DNA of 25,924 bases from MADRE2 sp964397015 (GTDB lineage Bacteria > Desulfobacterota > Desulfobacteria > Desulfobacterales > Desulfobacteraceae): NCBI GenBank assembly GCA_964397015.1, contig CAYNHL010000044.1:1-25924 (forward strand), read 5' to 3'. The position numbers were made by a program, and so were the translations under genes. The notes under the pieces are model-generated. The model ran no database searches. It was given only the letters and a program-made list of their open reading frames with translations, and was not told where the DNA came from. Below are positions 1 through 8,996 of the stretch, piece by piece. Every line of letters starts with the position of its first letter. Position 1 is the first letter of the stretch.

Positions 1-10
1 AAGGCAAACA

Positions 11-84
11 ATAAGCCAATAAGCCAAGCCTGACCCCGTTGTTCATAAGCCAAGCCTGACCCCGTTTTTTGACCCCGTTTTTCA
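11..84. repeat. Short tandem direct repeats with GACCCCGTT core
   Basis: Two identical 22-base copies (ATAAGCCAAGCC followed by TGACCCCGTT) lie at 19-40 and 45-66. A partial left copy (ATAAGCCA) is at 11-18 and a partial right copy (TGACCCCGTTTTT) at 70-82. The copies are close together and just upstream of the chemoreceptor gene. They carry no visible hairpin and no coding potential. Similar GACCCC-rich intergenic repeats occur in dispersed form in some proteobacterial genomes, but I cannot tell the family from one site. The repeat may continue beyond the left window edge. Confidence 0.7.
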
Positions 85-146
85 ATTGACTTTTCAGCTG
101 CGGTTGGCTACATCAATGATATGGATGTTTATGCAAAGGAGTCAAA

Positions 147-2099
147 ATGAAATTAAAATCCAAAATTTTAATTCCCATCGCGTCTTTGATCATTGTCAGC
201 ATGCTCGTATCAACGTTTATTTCCTATTATTCCTTTGAAAACACCATCTCCAGGCTGTCTCAGGAACAGATGGCAGATAAAATCCTTTCCATACACACAA
301 GGCTTTCAGACCGGCTGGATCAACTGACTGCCGAAACAAAGAAACTGTCCGAATTTTCTGACATTCAAAAAGCGACCAAGTATAAAGGACTGCGTGACAA
401 AGCATCCACTTTTCTTGCCGATTACCTGGAAGGCAAACCCTACCTTGCAAATGTCAGCATAACCGATACCACGGGGATGGTAATGGCTTCCAGTCACGAT
501 GAGATGATTGAAACACAGCCTTTCAAGGAAGATACAGATTTTTTCCAGCCAGCCCTTGAAGGCGGGTTATCCATTTCCCGGCCCCAGGCAGGCTTAAACC
601 CTCAAACCCCTGTTTTTTCAATTGCCGTTCCCGTCCTCCTCAATAAATCCATCACCGGAGTCCTTGCGGCCACGATCGACATAAAGGTACTGGGAGACCA
701 GATAATCAAGCCGGTGCGCATGGGCAAAGAGGGAATCACCTATCTTGCCGGTAAAAAAGGTCTTGTCCTCCACCATCCGGACAACCAGCTGGTCATGGAC
801 CTCGATATCACGGGCCTGGAACACGGCAGGCAGATGCAGCAGCAGAAAAACGGCTTTATTCAATACACCCTTGAAGGGGATGAAAAAATCGCCTCCTTTT
901 CCACACTTGAACGTACCGGATGGATTATCGTTCTGGAAGCCTCGGTCGACGAATTGATCCTGCCGGCTAAAAAGACCCGGAACATACAGCTTGTCATCGG
1001 ACTTGCCACCATTCTCCTGCTGTCAATCGGTATCCTGTTCATCATACAGCTGATGGTCATAAGGCCCATAGGCATCGTGGACAACAATCTCAAGGAGATA
1101 GCCCGGGGAGAAGGCGATTTGACCCGTCGGCTCGATATCAAAACAAAAGATGAAATAGGCCAGCTGGCATTCTGGTTCAATTCCTTTATCCAGAAACTTG
1201 AATCCATCATCATCGATATCAAGGACAATGCAATGACCGTTGACAAATCATCCGGTCAGCTGACGCAACTTTCTAAAACCATGTCTGACAGCGCCGGGGA
1301 AATGAAGCGCAATGCAGGGGAACTGGCCGGGGATGCAGGCGAAGTGAGTGAAAATATCAATTCTGTCGCGGCTGCGGTTGAACAGGCCAGCACCAATATC
1401 AGTATGGTCTCTGCGGCAGCCGAAGAATTGAACGCCTCCATTTCACACATTGCCGAAAGCTCTGAACGGGGCCGTAGCGTTACCGACAAGGCGGTATCGA
1501 ACGCCAGCCAGGCCGCCGGCCGCATCAGCGAACTGGAAGACGCGACAAAGCAGATCACCCGCGTAACCGAGGTTATCTCGGAAATTTCCGACCAGACCAA
1601 CCTGCTGGCTCTCAATGCCACCATTGAAGCGGCCCGGGCAGGTGAAGCGGGTAAAGGATTTGCAGTGGTCGCTTCAGAGATCAAGGATCTTGCCACCCAG
1701 ACCGCTAAAGCCACGGAAGATATCAGGTCAAGGGTCACGGCCATACAGGCATCGTCAACCCGGAGCATCGACGATATAAAGACTGTATCTGATATAATAA
1801 CTGATGTGCAAAGTATTGTAACCGGCATTGCCACGGCAGTCGAACAGCAGTCAACTACTACCAGGGACATAAGTGACAATATCGTTCAGGCATCGGCAGG
1901 ACTGTCCGAAGTCAACGAGAATATCGCCCAGACATCCTCCAGCGCAGAAGGAATTGCAAAAAGGGTTGCAGATGTCAGCACGGCATCTGTAACGATTTCC
2001 GAAAACAGTTCCAAGGTAAACGAAGGTGCCAAAACCCTGTCCGGCCTGTCAGAAAAACTTGCCGACCTTATTTCCGGGTTCACGGTGTCCCGGTCCTGA
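147..2099 (+). CDS. Methyl-accepting chemotaxis protein with Cache sensor domain
   Basis: Transmembrane chemoreceptor that senses a ligand outside the cytoplasm and controls the CheA kinase. The 650 residues show a first membrane helix at about 7-28, a periplasmic Cache-type sensor at about 35-270, a second membrane helix at about 280-305, a HAMP linker at about 302-355 and a long coiled-coil signalling domain. The highly conserved hairpin tip is at about 477-505, with the core DQTNLLALNATIEAARAGE. The protein ends in GFTVSRS and has no NWETF-like tether for CheR/CheB. The start is set by AAAGGAG at 135-141, six bases before the ATG. No che genes are nearby, so it is an orphan receptor feeding a pathway encoded elsewhere. 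The ligand cannot be read from the sequence. It converges with nadE, with 8 bases between the two stop codons. Confidence 0.95.
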   Translation: MKLKSKILIPIASLIIVSMLVSTFISYYSFENTISRLSQEQMADKILSIHTRLSDRLDQLTAETKKLSEFSDIQKATKYKGLRDKASTFLADYLEGKPYLANVSITDTTGMVMASSHDEMIETQPFKEDTDFFQPALEGGLSISRPQAGLNPQTPVFSIAVPVLLNKSITGVLAATIDIKVLGDQIIKPVRMGKEGITYLAGKKGLVLHHPDNQLVMDLDITGLEHGRQMQQQKNGFIQYTLEGDEKIASFSTLERTGWIIVLEASVDELILPAKKTRNIQLVIGLATILLLSIGILFIIQLMVIRPIGIVDNNLKEIARGEGDLTRRLDIKTKDEIGQLAFWFNSFIQKLESIIIDIKDNAMTVDKSSGQLTQLSKTMSDSAGEMKRNAGELAGDAGEVSENINSVAAAVEQASTNISMVSAAAEELNASISHIAESSERGRSVTDKAVSNASQAAGRISELEDATKQITRVTEVISEISDQTNLLALNATIEAARAGEAGKGFAVVASEIKDLATQTAKATEDIRSRVTAIQASSTRSIDDIKTVSDIITDVQSIVTGIATAVEQQSTTTRDISDNIVQASAGLSEVNENIAQTSSSAEGIAKRVADVSTASVTISENSSKVNEGAKTLSGLSEKLADLISGFTVSRS

Positions 2100-2107
2100 C
2101 AGCGTTG

Positions 2108-2881
2108 TCACTGCCTGAACTCGTCAGGGATGATACAAACCGGAACAGGCTGCATCTTGTGGCGGTTGGCGGCATGAAACTTCAGGAAGATATCCATGAC
2201 CTGTTTTTCCCGGCCTGAAAGGGAACCAGGGTCTCCCTTGAAACTCATGGCCTTTTCCAGTTCCGGATAGGTGGCTCCAATCTGGCCTTCGTCCGTTCTG
2301 TTGTCATCGAACAGGCCGTCCGTAGGAGGGGCATTCAAAATTTCTTCAAGAACACCCAGTTTTTTTCCTACTGCATATATCTCGGATTTCACCAGGTCGG
2401 CCACAGGAGAGATATCAACCCCGCCATCCCCGTACTTGGTGAAAAAGCCGACACCGAAATCCTCCACCTTGTTCCCTGTGCCGACCACCAGCATCCGAAA
2501 ATGGGATGCAAAGGCATACAATGTGATCATCCTCAGCCGTGACTTTGTATTGGCCATGGTCAGCTCATCCTGCACTCCGGACGGAAAAGTCCCTGAAATC
2601 TGTTCGAGCACGGGGCTCAAATCAACCAAATGCCGTTCCACATTGGAAAAAGACTTCTGCAGCCAGCGGATATGACGTTCCGCCCTTTCATACTGGTCCT
2701 GCGCCTGGTGAATGGGCATGTTCAAAGCAAGGACACGCTCCTTTGTATTTGCACACAGGGTCGATGTAACTGCGGAATCGATGCCTCCGGATATGCCGAC
2801 CACAAATCCGTTCAGCCCCGCGGCCCGGTTATAGGATTTGAGCCACCTGGTTATATGGTCCACTGTCTTCTGGATCTGCAT
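2108..2881 (-). CDS. nadE: NAD(+) synthase (ammonia-dependent type)
   Basis: Converts nicotinic acid adenine dinucleotide, ATP and ammonia to NAD+, the last step of NAD synthesis, in the cytoplasm. The 257 residues carry the ATP-pyrophosphatase loop SGGIDSAV at 31-38, the ANTKSRLRM helix at about 110-118, GTGNKVED at 134-141 and KYGDGGVDI at 149-157, all typical of NadE. There is no N-terminal nitrilase-type glutaminase domain. It is therefore the short form, which takes ammonia directly or from a partner. An AAGGTGAT ribosome site lies 5 bases before the ATG. It is the last gene of the long minus-strand operon, 19 bases after glgB. NAD synthesis and an NAD-consuming sirtuin thus sit in the same transcription unit. 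Confidence 0.95.
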   Translation of the reverse strand: MQIQKTVDHITRWLKSYNRAAGLNGFVVGISGGIDSAVTSTLCANTKERVLALNMPIHQAQDQYERAERHIRWLQKSFSNVERHLVDLSPVLEQISGTFPSGVQDELTMANTKSRLRMITLYAFASHFRMLVVGTGNKVEDFGVGFFTKYGDGGVDISPVADLVKSEIYAVGKKLGVLEEILNAPPTDGLFDDNRTDEGQIGATYPELEKAMSFKGDPGSLSGREKQVMDIFLKFHAANRHKMQPVPVCIIPDEFRQ

Positions 2882-2900
2882 TTTAAATCACCTTTTTTAT

Positions 2901-4922
2901 TCAATTTTGTTGTATTTTCAGTACCAGTGCTGTCCGGGTCGGCAGGTACAGCCGTATCACATTGCGGTCCCCGTATACCTGCGGATCATATACCGTAAAA
3001 TGTATTGTATCCGCCTCGAGGCGCTGCAGGCCGCCAAACCTGTCCTGGTCGGTATCGAGCACCAGTTTGTATTTTCCGGCAGGGGCGCTGACCGGATAAT
3101 GGACAAAAGACCTGTGCGGGTTGAAATTGAACACAAAAAGCAGCTGTCGCCGGCCAAAGGCAATGATGCGGTCATCCTCGTGGATGTGGTACAGGTCCGG
3201 CCATGAATTGTCCAGGAGGGCCTCCTCCCTGATTATTTCCACCATCTGCCTGTCAAAAGAAGAAAGGGTTGAATAATAAAGAGATCGATCGTATTTCAAC
3301 GACCACTGCCGCCGGGCGTGGAAAAAGGACCAGTTGTTGCGGTCACAGGGAAAATCGATCCATTCGGGATGCCCGAATTCATTTCCCATGAAGTTAAGAT
3401 ATCCGTCGCCTGCCGTTGCTGCCGTTATAAGCCGGATCATCTTGTGAAGCGCCACGGCCCGCACTGTTTTTATATCCCTGTTTTCCCTGGACATGGCTGT
3501 ATAGATATCCTTGCCCATCAGGCGCATCATGATGGTCTGGTCCCCCACCAGTGCCTGGTCATGACATTCAGCGTAGGAAATGGTCTTCTCTTCGTTTCTG
3601 CGGGATGTCAGTTCATGCCACAATGTTCCCAGGGGCCATGCTTCATCTGTGTATTCCTTCAGCAGCCTGATCCAGTAATCGGCAATTCCCATGGAAAACC
3701 TGAAATCAAACCCGATTCCCAGATCCCGGGGTAAAGCTGCAAGGCCGGGGTATCCGCTGACCTCCTCGGCGATGGTGACCGCATCCGGCCGAATCTGGTG
3801 GGTCAGCCTGTTTGCAAGGTACATGTAGGACAGGGCGTGCTGATCCACGTCATCACCATAGTAATCTTCATAGGATGAAAAATGCCGTCCGACTCCATGG
3901 TCCCTGTAGATCATGGAAGTGATCCCGTCGAACCGGAAACCATCCACTCCAAATTCTTCGATCCAGTACCGGATATTGGACAAAAGGAATTTGAGAACCA
4001 TAGGTTTTTCATAGTCAAAGCACCTTGAATCCCATAATGGGTGAAACCCTTCATCAAATTTTTTGAAAAACTGGTCAAGAGTGCCGTCAAACCGCGACAA
4101 ACCTTCCACCTCGTTGCTGACGGCATGGGAATGTATGATATCGATAAGGACTCTTATCCCTAATTTATGGGCGCTGTCCACAAGCTGCCTGAAATCATCA
4201 GGAGTCCCGAAACGTGAAGAAACAGCGAAAAAACTGGATACATGATACCCGAATGATGCATAGTAAGGATGCTCTGCCACAGCCATCAACTGCAGGGTAT
4301 TGTATCCTGAAGCAGCGATTTTCGGCAGGATATGCCGCTCAAACTCGACAAATGTTCCGATACGCTCAGCCTCCAGAGCCATGCCCGGGTGGGCCTCGTA
4401 GATCAAGAGCGGCCCGGCCGGGGGATGAAATTCCTGGAACCGGAAATTGCGGGAATTGTCCGGTTCCCACACCTGGGCATTGAAAATAAGAGTGTGCGGG
4501 TCCTGCACGACCCGCCTGGCCGCGGTTGGTATCCGGTCCCCTTCCCCGGATTCCCATATCACTTTCAAGCGGTAGAGCTTTTCATGCCAAAAGGTATTTC
4601 CAGGAAAAACACCTTCGAAAATACCGGCCGGATCAATACGCTCAAGTTCGAACCGCCCATCCTTTTCCCAGCCGGTGTCATCTGCGATGATAAAAATCTG
4701 CGCGGCATTGGGGGCCCATTCCCTGAAAACCCACTGCCCCGAGTCCGGCATCAGGTGAAGACCGAAATAATGGTGGTAGTCTGCAAATTCAATCAACGAT
4801 TTTGAACCGGAATCGATGATAGCCTGCTGTGCTCTGGTCATTTTTTCAAATCGCTCGAGGATACAGGATTCAAACGGCAGCAAAAGAGGATCGTTATATG
4901 GTGGTTTCGAAGTCAAAGGCAT
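2901..4922 (-). CDS. glgB: 1,4-alpha-glucan branching enzyme, GH13_8-like (eukaryotic type)
   Basis: Cuts alpha-1,4 glucan chains and re-joins them by alpha-1,6 bonds to branch glycogen. A CBM48-like domain at about 40-130 precedes the GH13 barrel. The catalytic regions are complete: DIIHSH at about 261-266, GFRFDG with nucleophile D332, AEEVSG with acid E386, and ECHDQ with D455. The run FDGITSMIYRDHGVG and the following YYGDDVDQHALSYMYLAN-like segment match eukaryotic and GH13_8 branching enzymes better than the Escherichia coli GlgB type. The reading frame is open upstream to a GTG at 4982, inside glgA. I prefer the ATG at 4922 (673 residues) because it sits directly after the glgA stop (TGA-T-ATG), which suggests translational coupling. 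No good ribosome site is visible for any candidate start. A further ATG at 4958 is possible. Confidence 0.92.
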   Translation of the reverse strand: MPLTSKPPYNDPLLLPFESCILERFEKMTRAQQAIIDSGSKSLIEFADYHHYFGLHLMPDSGQWVFREWAPNAAQIFIIADDTGWEKDGRFELERIDPAGIFEGVFPGNTFWHEKLYRLKVIWESGEGDRIPTAARRVVQDPHTLIFNAQVWEPDNSRNFRFQEFHPPAGPLLIYEAHPGMALEAERIGTFVEFERHILPKIAASGYNTLQLMAVAEHPYYASFGYHVSSFFAVSSRFGTPDDFRQLVDSAHKLGIRVLIDIIHSHAVSNEVEGLSRFDGTLDQFFKKFDEGFHPLWDSRCFDYEKPMVLKFLLSNIRYWIEEFGVDGFRFDGITSMIYRDHGVGRHFSSYEDYYGDDVDQHALSYMYLANRLTHQIRPDAVTIAEEVSGYPGLAALPRDLGIGFDFRFSMGIADYWIRLLKEYTDEAWPLGTLWHELTSRRNEEKTISYAECHDQALVGDQTIMMRLMGKDIYTAMSRENRDIKTVRAVALHKMIRLITAATAGDGYLNFMGNEFGHPEWIDFPCDRNNWSFFHARRQWSLKYDRSLYYSTLSSFDRQMVEIIREEALLDNSWPDLYHIHEDDRIIAFGRRQLLFVFNFNPHRSFVHYPVSAPAGKYKLVLDTDQDRFGGLQRLEADTIHFTVYDPQVYGDRNVIRLYLPTRTALVLKIQQN

Positions 4923-4923
4923 A

Positions 4924-6423
4924 TCAGACAATAAAAGGGCGCTGCAGCATTTTTTCATACAGTTGAATATACTGCTGTGCACATTCAGTGTGATTAAAGG
5001 TCAGTACACTGTCAATCATTATACGGCGGATCTGTTCCTCCTTTATCCCCGGGTCCAGGAAATAAAAATCCATTGCCCGGTCAATGGCCCAGAAAAGTCC
5101 CTGGGCGTCATGGACATTGAATAAAAAGCCGTTTCCCGTATTTGCCCTGTAATCCAGGCATGTTATTGTATCATGAAGGCCGCCCGTGTCATGGGCAACC
5201 GGAAGCGTTCCGTAAATACCGCCGATCATCTGGGGCAGGCCGCAGGGTTCGAAAGAAGAGGGCATGAACAGAAAATCGGAAGAGGCATATGCCTGGTGGG
5301 AAAGGCTTTCGTTGAAATTGCAGACACTTACCCTGTGATGCAGGTTGTGCATACGCACAATGTCATGAAAATGCCGCTGGTACTCTCCGCTGGCCACAAA
5401 TACCACCTGGAGACCGGTTTGCCAGTATTTGGAAACCACCTGGTACAGGATCTGTGCTAAAAGCTGGCATCCTTTCTGTACCGGGTCCAGCCGTGACGGC
5501 CAGAAAAACAGGGGGGCGCCTGGATCTACAATCAGCTCAAGTGTTTTCTGGAGGTATTCCTTGTTTTTTGCTTTCATGACACAATGATTTTTAGGCCCGT
5601 AATTGTACCGGATCATATCATCCACTGCCGGGTTGAATTCGGGTTCAGGCGCATTGAGTATCCCTGTTGCACATCCTGCGTACACCTTGCTGGTCAATTC
5701 ATTCTTGATATCGGGCTCGACAAAGGGGTGACGGTTCTCAACTATTTCTGTCAGGAATGCCGGGCTGACGGTATTGACATAATGTGAGGCAAATATACCG
5801 GATGCCAGAAAATCAACCCGGTTGTCTTCACGGCTTTCTTCATAATTGACAGGCGGCCGCTTGAAAAACAGGTGCTGCCAGAATGCAGCTGCATCGATCC
5901 CCCGGTCTTCAATTTCCTCCATGGTGGATGTCATGGTATGGATGTTGTGAATGGTGAACAAACAGGGAATACCCAGCTGCCTGGCCATGGAGGGAATCAG
6001 TCCCGTCATCCAGTCATTGCAGTGAATAATATCCGGATTTACCCGGGGTATGATATGGTTCAGCACCTCTCGTTGAAAGGCTAAAGATACTTTCAGGTCT
6101 TTTTCCGAATACCCTGAATAGACCCTGTCCAGGTAATAAAAAGCCCTGTCTTCCGCCAGGTGAATCCGCTCTTCGTCGAGCCGCTGGCGGATGAGATTCA
6201 GCTCCTTGTTGAAAAGGTCGGGGATATAACCCTTGAACAGGGACCTGTAATCCGGAAGGGCTACATGGACATCGCTTCCCAGGTCAAAAAGCGCTGAAAT
6301 CAATGCCGCTGATACATCGGCAAGTCCTCCTGCCTTGGCTGAATAATCAGCCTGGTGTCCCATGTCCTCGGGAAGGTAGGTCACTTCCGGTGTTACAATC
6401 AATATACAGGGTTTTTCAGCCAT
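4924..6423 (-). CDS. glgA: Glycogen synthase (GT5)
   Basis: Transfers glucose from a nucleotide sugar to the non-reducing end of alpha-1,4 glucan. The 499 residues have the two-domain GT-B fold of family GT5. The N-terminal KAGGLADV motif (30-37) binds the sugar nucleotide, and the C-terminal domain has SRLDPVQKG (310-318) and SSFEPCGLPQ (389-398), where E392 is in the conserved E-x-C-G-L position. GILNAPEPEFNPAVDD (254-269) matches the family GILNG...NP...D segment. The ribosome site AAGGTGAT lies inside the end of glgP, and the gap to glgP is only 4 bases. No glgC (ADP-glucose pyrophosphorylase) is in the window, so the sugar donor, ADP- or UDP-glucose, is not settled. Its stop codon nearly touches the likely glgB start. 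Confidence 0.95.
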   Translation of the reverse strand: MAEKPCILIVTPEVTYLPEDMGHQADYSAKAGGLADVSAALISALFDLGSDVHVALPDYRSLFKGYIPDLFNKELNLIRQRLDEERIHLAEDRAFYYLDRVYSGYSEKDLKVSLAFQREVLNHIIPRVNPDIIHCNDWMTGLIPSMARQLGIPCLFTIHNIHTMTSTMEEIEDRGIDAAAFWQHLFFKRPPVNYEESREDNRVDFLASGIFASHYVNTVSPAFLTEIVENRHPFVEPDIKNELTSKVYAGCATGILNAPEPEFNPAVDDMIRYNYGPKNHCVMKAKNKEYLQKTLELIVDPGAPLFFWPSRLDPVQKGCQLLAQILYQVVSKYWQTGLQVVFVASGEYQRHFHDIVRMHNLHHRVSVCNFNESLSHQAYASSDFLFMPSSFEPCGLPQMIGGIYGTLPVAHDTGGLHDTITCLDYRANTGNGFLFNVHDAQGLFWAIDRAMDFYFLDPGIKEEQIRRIMIDSVLTFNHTECAQQYIQLYEKMLQRPFIV

Positions 6424-6427
6424 AATA

Positions 6428-8980
6428 TCACCTTACCCACGTGATCAGCCCGGGTGTGTTTTTCATGACCTCATCGCCGCCCGGGATGACCCGGGCAGTA
6501 TACCCGAAGCGGCCTGAATCCGTACAGGTAATTGTACAGGCGTAAACATGGGTCCCTTCTTCAATGGTTTTCTGCAGCCACATGGTCTGCGGCCGGCTGC
6601 CTTCCATATGCTCTGATGCCCTCAGCCGTCCGTGATATACCTGGACCTCGACTTCCTCGGGAGACAGTTCTCCTAAAAAGACGGTCACCGTAATACGGAA
6701 TGTATCCCCCACCAGAAAATCACCGTCAGCGACCACCTCGGGGGGTTCTATTCGTATATTTTTCCACAGGGTTTCAAGCCGGTTCTGGGTAAGGGCCAGC
6801 TCCCTGGCCTTGAGTGATGCATCATCACTCATCTCCCTGAGGTTCCGTATTGAAGGCAGGTAAAAACGGGCGGCATAATCCCTGACCATCCTGTCACTGG
6901 AAAAATCCCGGATGGCCATTTTCATGGATTCCTTCATCATCCGGATCCATTTTTTTGGCGGTGTGCCCCGATCCCGCTCGTAAAAACAGGGAATGACTTC
7001 ATCCTCCAGAAGATTGTACAATGCCTGGCTTTCAATCCGGTCCTGGTATTCATGATCTTCATGTGCTGCCCCGTTCCCGATGCGCCAGCCGCGGCTTTCA
7101 TGGTATCCCTCACACCACCAGCCGTCAAGGATTGAAACATTGAGCCCGCCGTTGGCGGCCGCTTTTATTCCCGAGGTGCCGCAGGCTTCGTTGGGCCGCC
7201 TGGGTGTGTTCAACCAGACATCACAACCCTGGACCAGGAACCGGGCCAGATTGATGTCATAATCCTCGAGAAAGACCACCCGGTGCCTTACCATGGGGTC
7301 CCTTGCAAACTCGACGATCCGCCTGATGATATCCTTTCCCTCGTTGTCATTGGGATGGGCTTTCCCGGCAAACACAAGCTGTATGGGATGATCCTGCGAG
7401 GTAATCAATTCCTTGAGCCGCTCAGGGTCCTTGAACAGAAGACCTGCCCGCTTGTACGTGGCAAACCGGCGGGCGAAACAGATGGTCAGCACGTTATGAT
7501 CCAGAACGGTAACCACGTCGTCAAGGACATTTCTCGGGGCATTTCGTCTTTCGTACTGTTTTAAGAGAAGCTCGCGGCATTTTTTGATCAACCGTGACCG
7601 GTCCAGTTCATGAACATGCCACAAATCGGTATCCTCTATATTGTCAATGCGGGCGATCAGGTTGAAGTTATTGAGGCGGTTTCCCCAGTCGGAGGCCACA
7701 TAGCGCTCAAAAAGAATGTTTTTCTGCCGGGAAACATACGACAGGATATGGACCCCGTTGGTGACATGGGAAATTGGGATTTCCTCCACGTACCGGTCCG
7801 GCCAGATATTGGTCCACATTGACCGGGCCACCTGCCCGTGCAGGCGGCTGACACCATTGATAAATCCTGAACAGCGCACCCCGAGACTGAACATCGAAAA
7901 CATGACGGTTTCCCTGGTACCAAAGGGTGTGCCCCAGGAGAGGATATGGTCCACGGAGGTGGAAAACTTCTCGGCAAAGGGCTTCAAGTAGGGGATAAGA
8001 ACATCCTTGTGAAATTCGTCATGGCCGGCGGGCACCGGGGTATGGGTAGTAAAAATACCGGTGCGTCTGCAGACCTGCTGAGCACTTTCAAAATCGATGT
8101 CATACCGGTCCATGATCATGGCAATCCTTTCCAGTCCGGCAAATGAACAATGCCCTTCATTCATGTGACAGACGCTCGGAAAAAGGTCCATTGCATCAAG
8201 AGCCATCATTCCACCGATACCCAGCAGAATTTCCTGGGCTACCCTGAGTTTTTCATCCGAGGCATACAGCCTCGAGGTAATCCTCCGTATTTCTTCGGGG
8301 TTTTCCTGAAGATGGGTATCGAGTAAAAGCAGCCTTATCCTCCCCACCTTTACCTGCCAGACATGGGCCCTGATCGGTGATCCCGGACCAGGGATCTCTA
8401 TGACCAGGTCATACCCGGAAGAGTGCTTGATTTTCTGGACCGGCAGATCAAACACGTCTGCCTTGGGATAAGTTTCCTGCTGCCAGCCGTCCGGGTCCAG
8501 ATACTGGCGGAAGTAGCCTTCACTGAACAAAAGGCCGATTCCGGTCAAGGGAATTCCAAGCGTGGAGGAGGCTTTGAGGTGATCGCCGGCCAGAACCCCC
8601 AGGCCGCCTGCAAAAAAAGGAAGAGACTCATGGATGCCGAATTCCATAGAAAAATAAGCAATGGTTTCCTTTGGTTCCAGATCGAAATCCGGTATCTGGG
8701 GAACCATCGAAAACATCCGTTCAAACCGGGCTTTCACCTTGTTCAAATGGCCGATGAAACTCTCGTCTTTTGACAACTCGTCAAACCGGCGCTGGGAAAT
8801 TCTTGACAGGAATGAAACCGGGTTGTTAGCCATTTCTTCCCATAAACCGGGATTAATACGCCGGAACAGTTCGACCGCCTCGTGGTTCCAGGACCACCAG
8901 AGGTTGCGTGCCAGATAATCCAGAAATTCCAGCGCCTCTGGAATGGCCGGATATACCTTGTAAATCTGAATCTTGTTCAT
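6428..8980 (-). CDS. glgP: Alpha-glucan (glycogen/maltodextrin) phosphorylase, GT35
   Basis: Releases glucose-1-phosphate from alpha-1,4 glucan chains using phosphate and pyridoxal phosphate. The 850 residues match the long bacterial/archaeal phosphorylase type. An N-terminal helical DUF3417-like segment at about 1-95 (NLWWSWNHEA) is followed by the catalytic domain, with the substrate-side motif FGIHESLPFFAGGLGVLAGDH at about 114-134 split across the family consensus. The pyridoxal phosphate lysine is K606 in EACGTSGIKAAANGG. A C-terminal beta-rich tail follows residue 740. The ribosome site TGAGGAG overlaps the stop of the upstream debranching gene, 16 bases before this gene. Placed with synthase, branching and debranching genes, it is the mobilising arm of a complete glycogen cycle. 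Confidence 0.95.
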   Translation of the reverse strand: MNKIQIYKVYPAIPEALEFLDYLARNLWWSWNHEAVELFRRINPGLWEEMANNPVSFLSRISQRRFDELSKDESFIGHLNKVKARFERMFSMVPQIPDFDLEPKETIAYFSMEFGIHESLPFFAGGLGVLAGDHLKASSTLGIPLTGIGLLFSEGYFRQYLDPDGWQQETYPKADVFDLPVQKIKHSSGYDLVIEIPGPGSPIRAHVWQVKVGRIRLLLLDTHLQENPEEIRRITSRLYASDEKLRVAQEILLGIGGMMALDAMDLFPSVCHMNEGHCSFAGLERIAMIMDRYDIDFESAQQVCRRTGIFTTHTPVPAGHDEFHKDVLIPYLKPFAEKFSTSVDHILSWGTPFGTRETVMFSMFSLGVRCSGFINGVSRLHGQVARSMWTNIWPDRYVEEIPISHVTNGVHILSYVSRQKNILFERYVASDWGNRLNNFNLIARIDNIEDTDLWHVHELDRSRLIKKCRELLLKQYERRNAPRNVLDDVVTVLDHNVLTICFARRFATYKRAGLLFKDPERLKELITSQDHPIQLVFAGKAHPNDNEGKDIIRRIVEFARDPMVRHRVVFLEDYDINLARFLVQGCDVWLNTPRRPNEACGTSGIKAAANGGLNVSILDGWWCEGYHESRGWRIGNGAAHEDHEYQDRIESQALYNLLEDEVIPCFYERDRGTPPKKWIRMMKESMKMAIRDFSSDRMVRDYAARFYLPSIRNLREMSDDASLKARELALTQNRLETLWKNIRIEPPEVVADGDFLVGDTFRITVTVFLGELSPEEVEVQVYHGRLRASEHMEGSRPQTMWLQKTIEEGTHVYACTITCTDSGRFGYTARVIPGGDEVMKNTPGLITWVR

Positions 8981-8996
8981 TACTTTTATTTACTCC

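Noticed and set aside
86..114. TTGACT at 86-91 with TACATC at 109-114 as promoter for the chemoreceptor gene
   Set aside because: The -10 match is only three of six bases, so chance is a fair explanation.
1256..1879. Long minus-strand open frame opposite the chemoreceptor gene (207 codons)
   Set aside because: It is low-complexity, rich in Ala/Ser/Val, and lies fully inside a strongly supported gene. It has no ribosome site and no recognisable domain. It is a shadow of the coiled-coil repeats.
2095..2128. Inverted repeats between mcp and nadE (CCTGAC...GTCAGG, and TGACA-GCGT-TGTCA), a possible bidirectional terminator
   Set aside because: The stems are only 5-6 bases long, the longer pair has a loop of about 22 bases, and there is no T-tract on either strand. 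Convergent readthrough control cannot be claimed from this.
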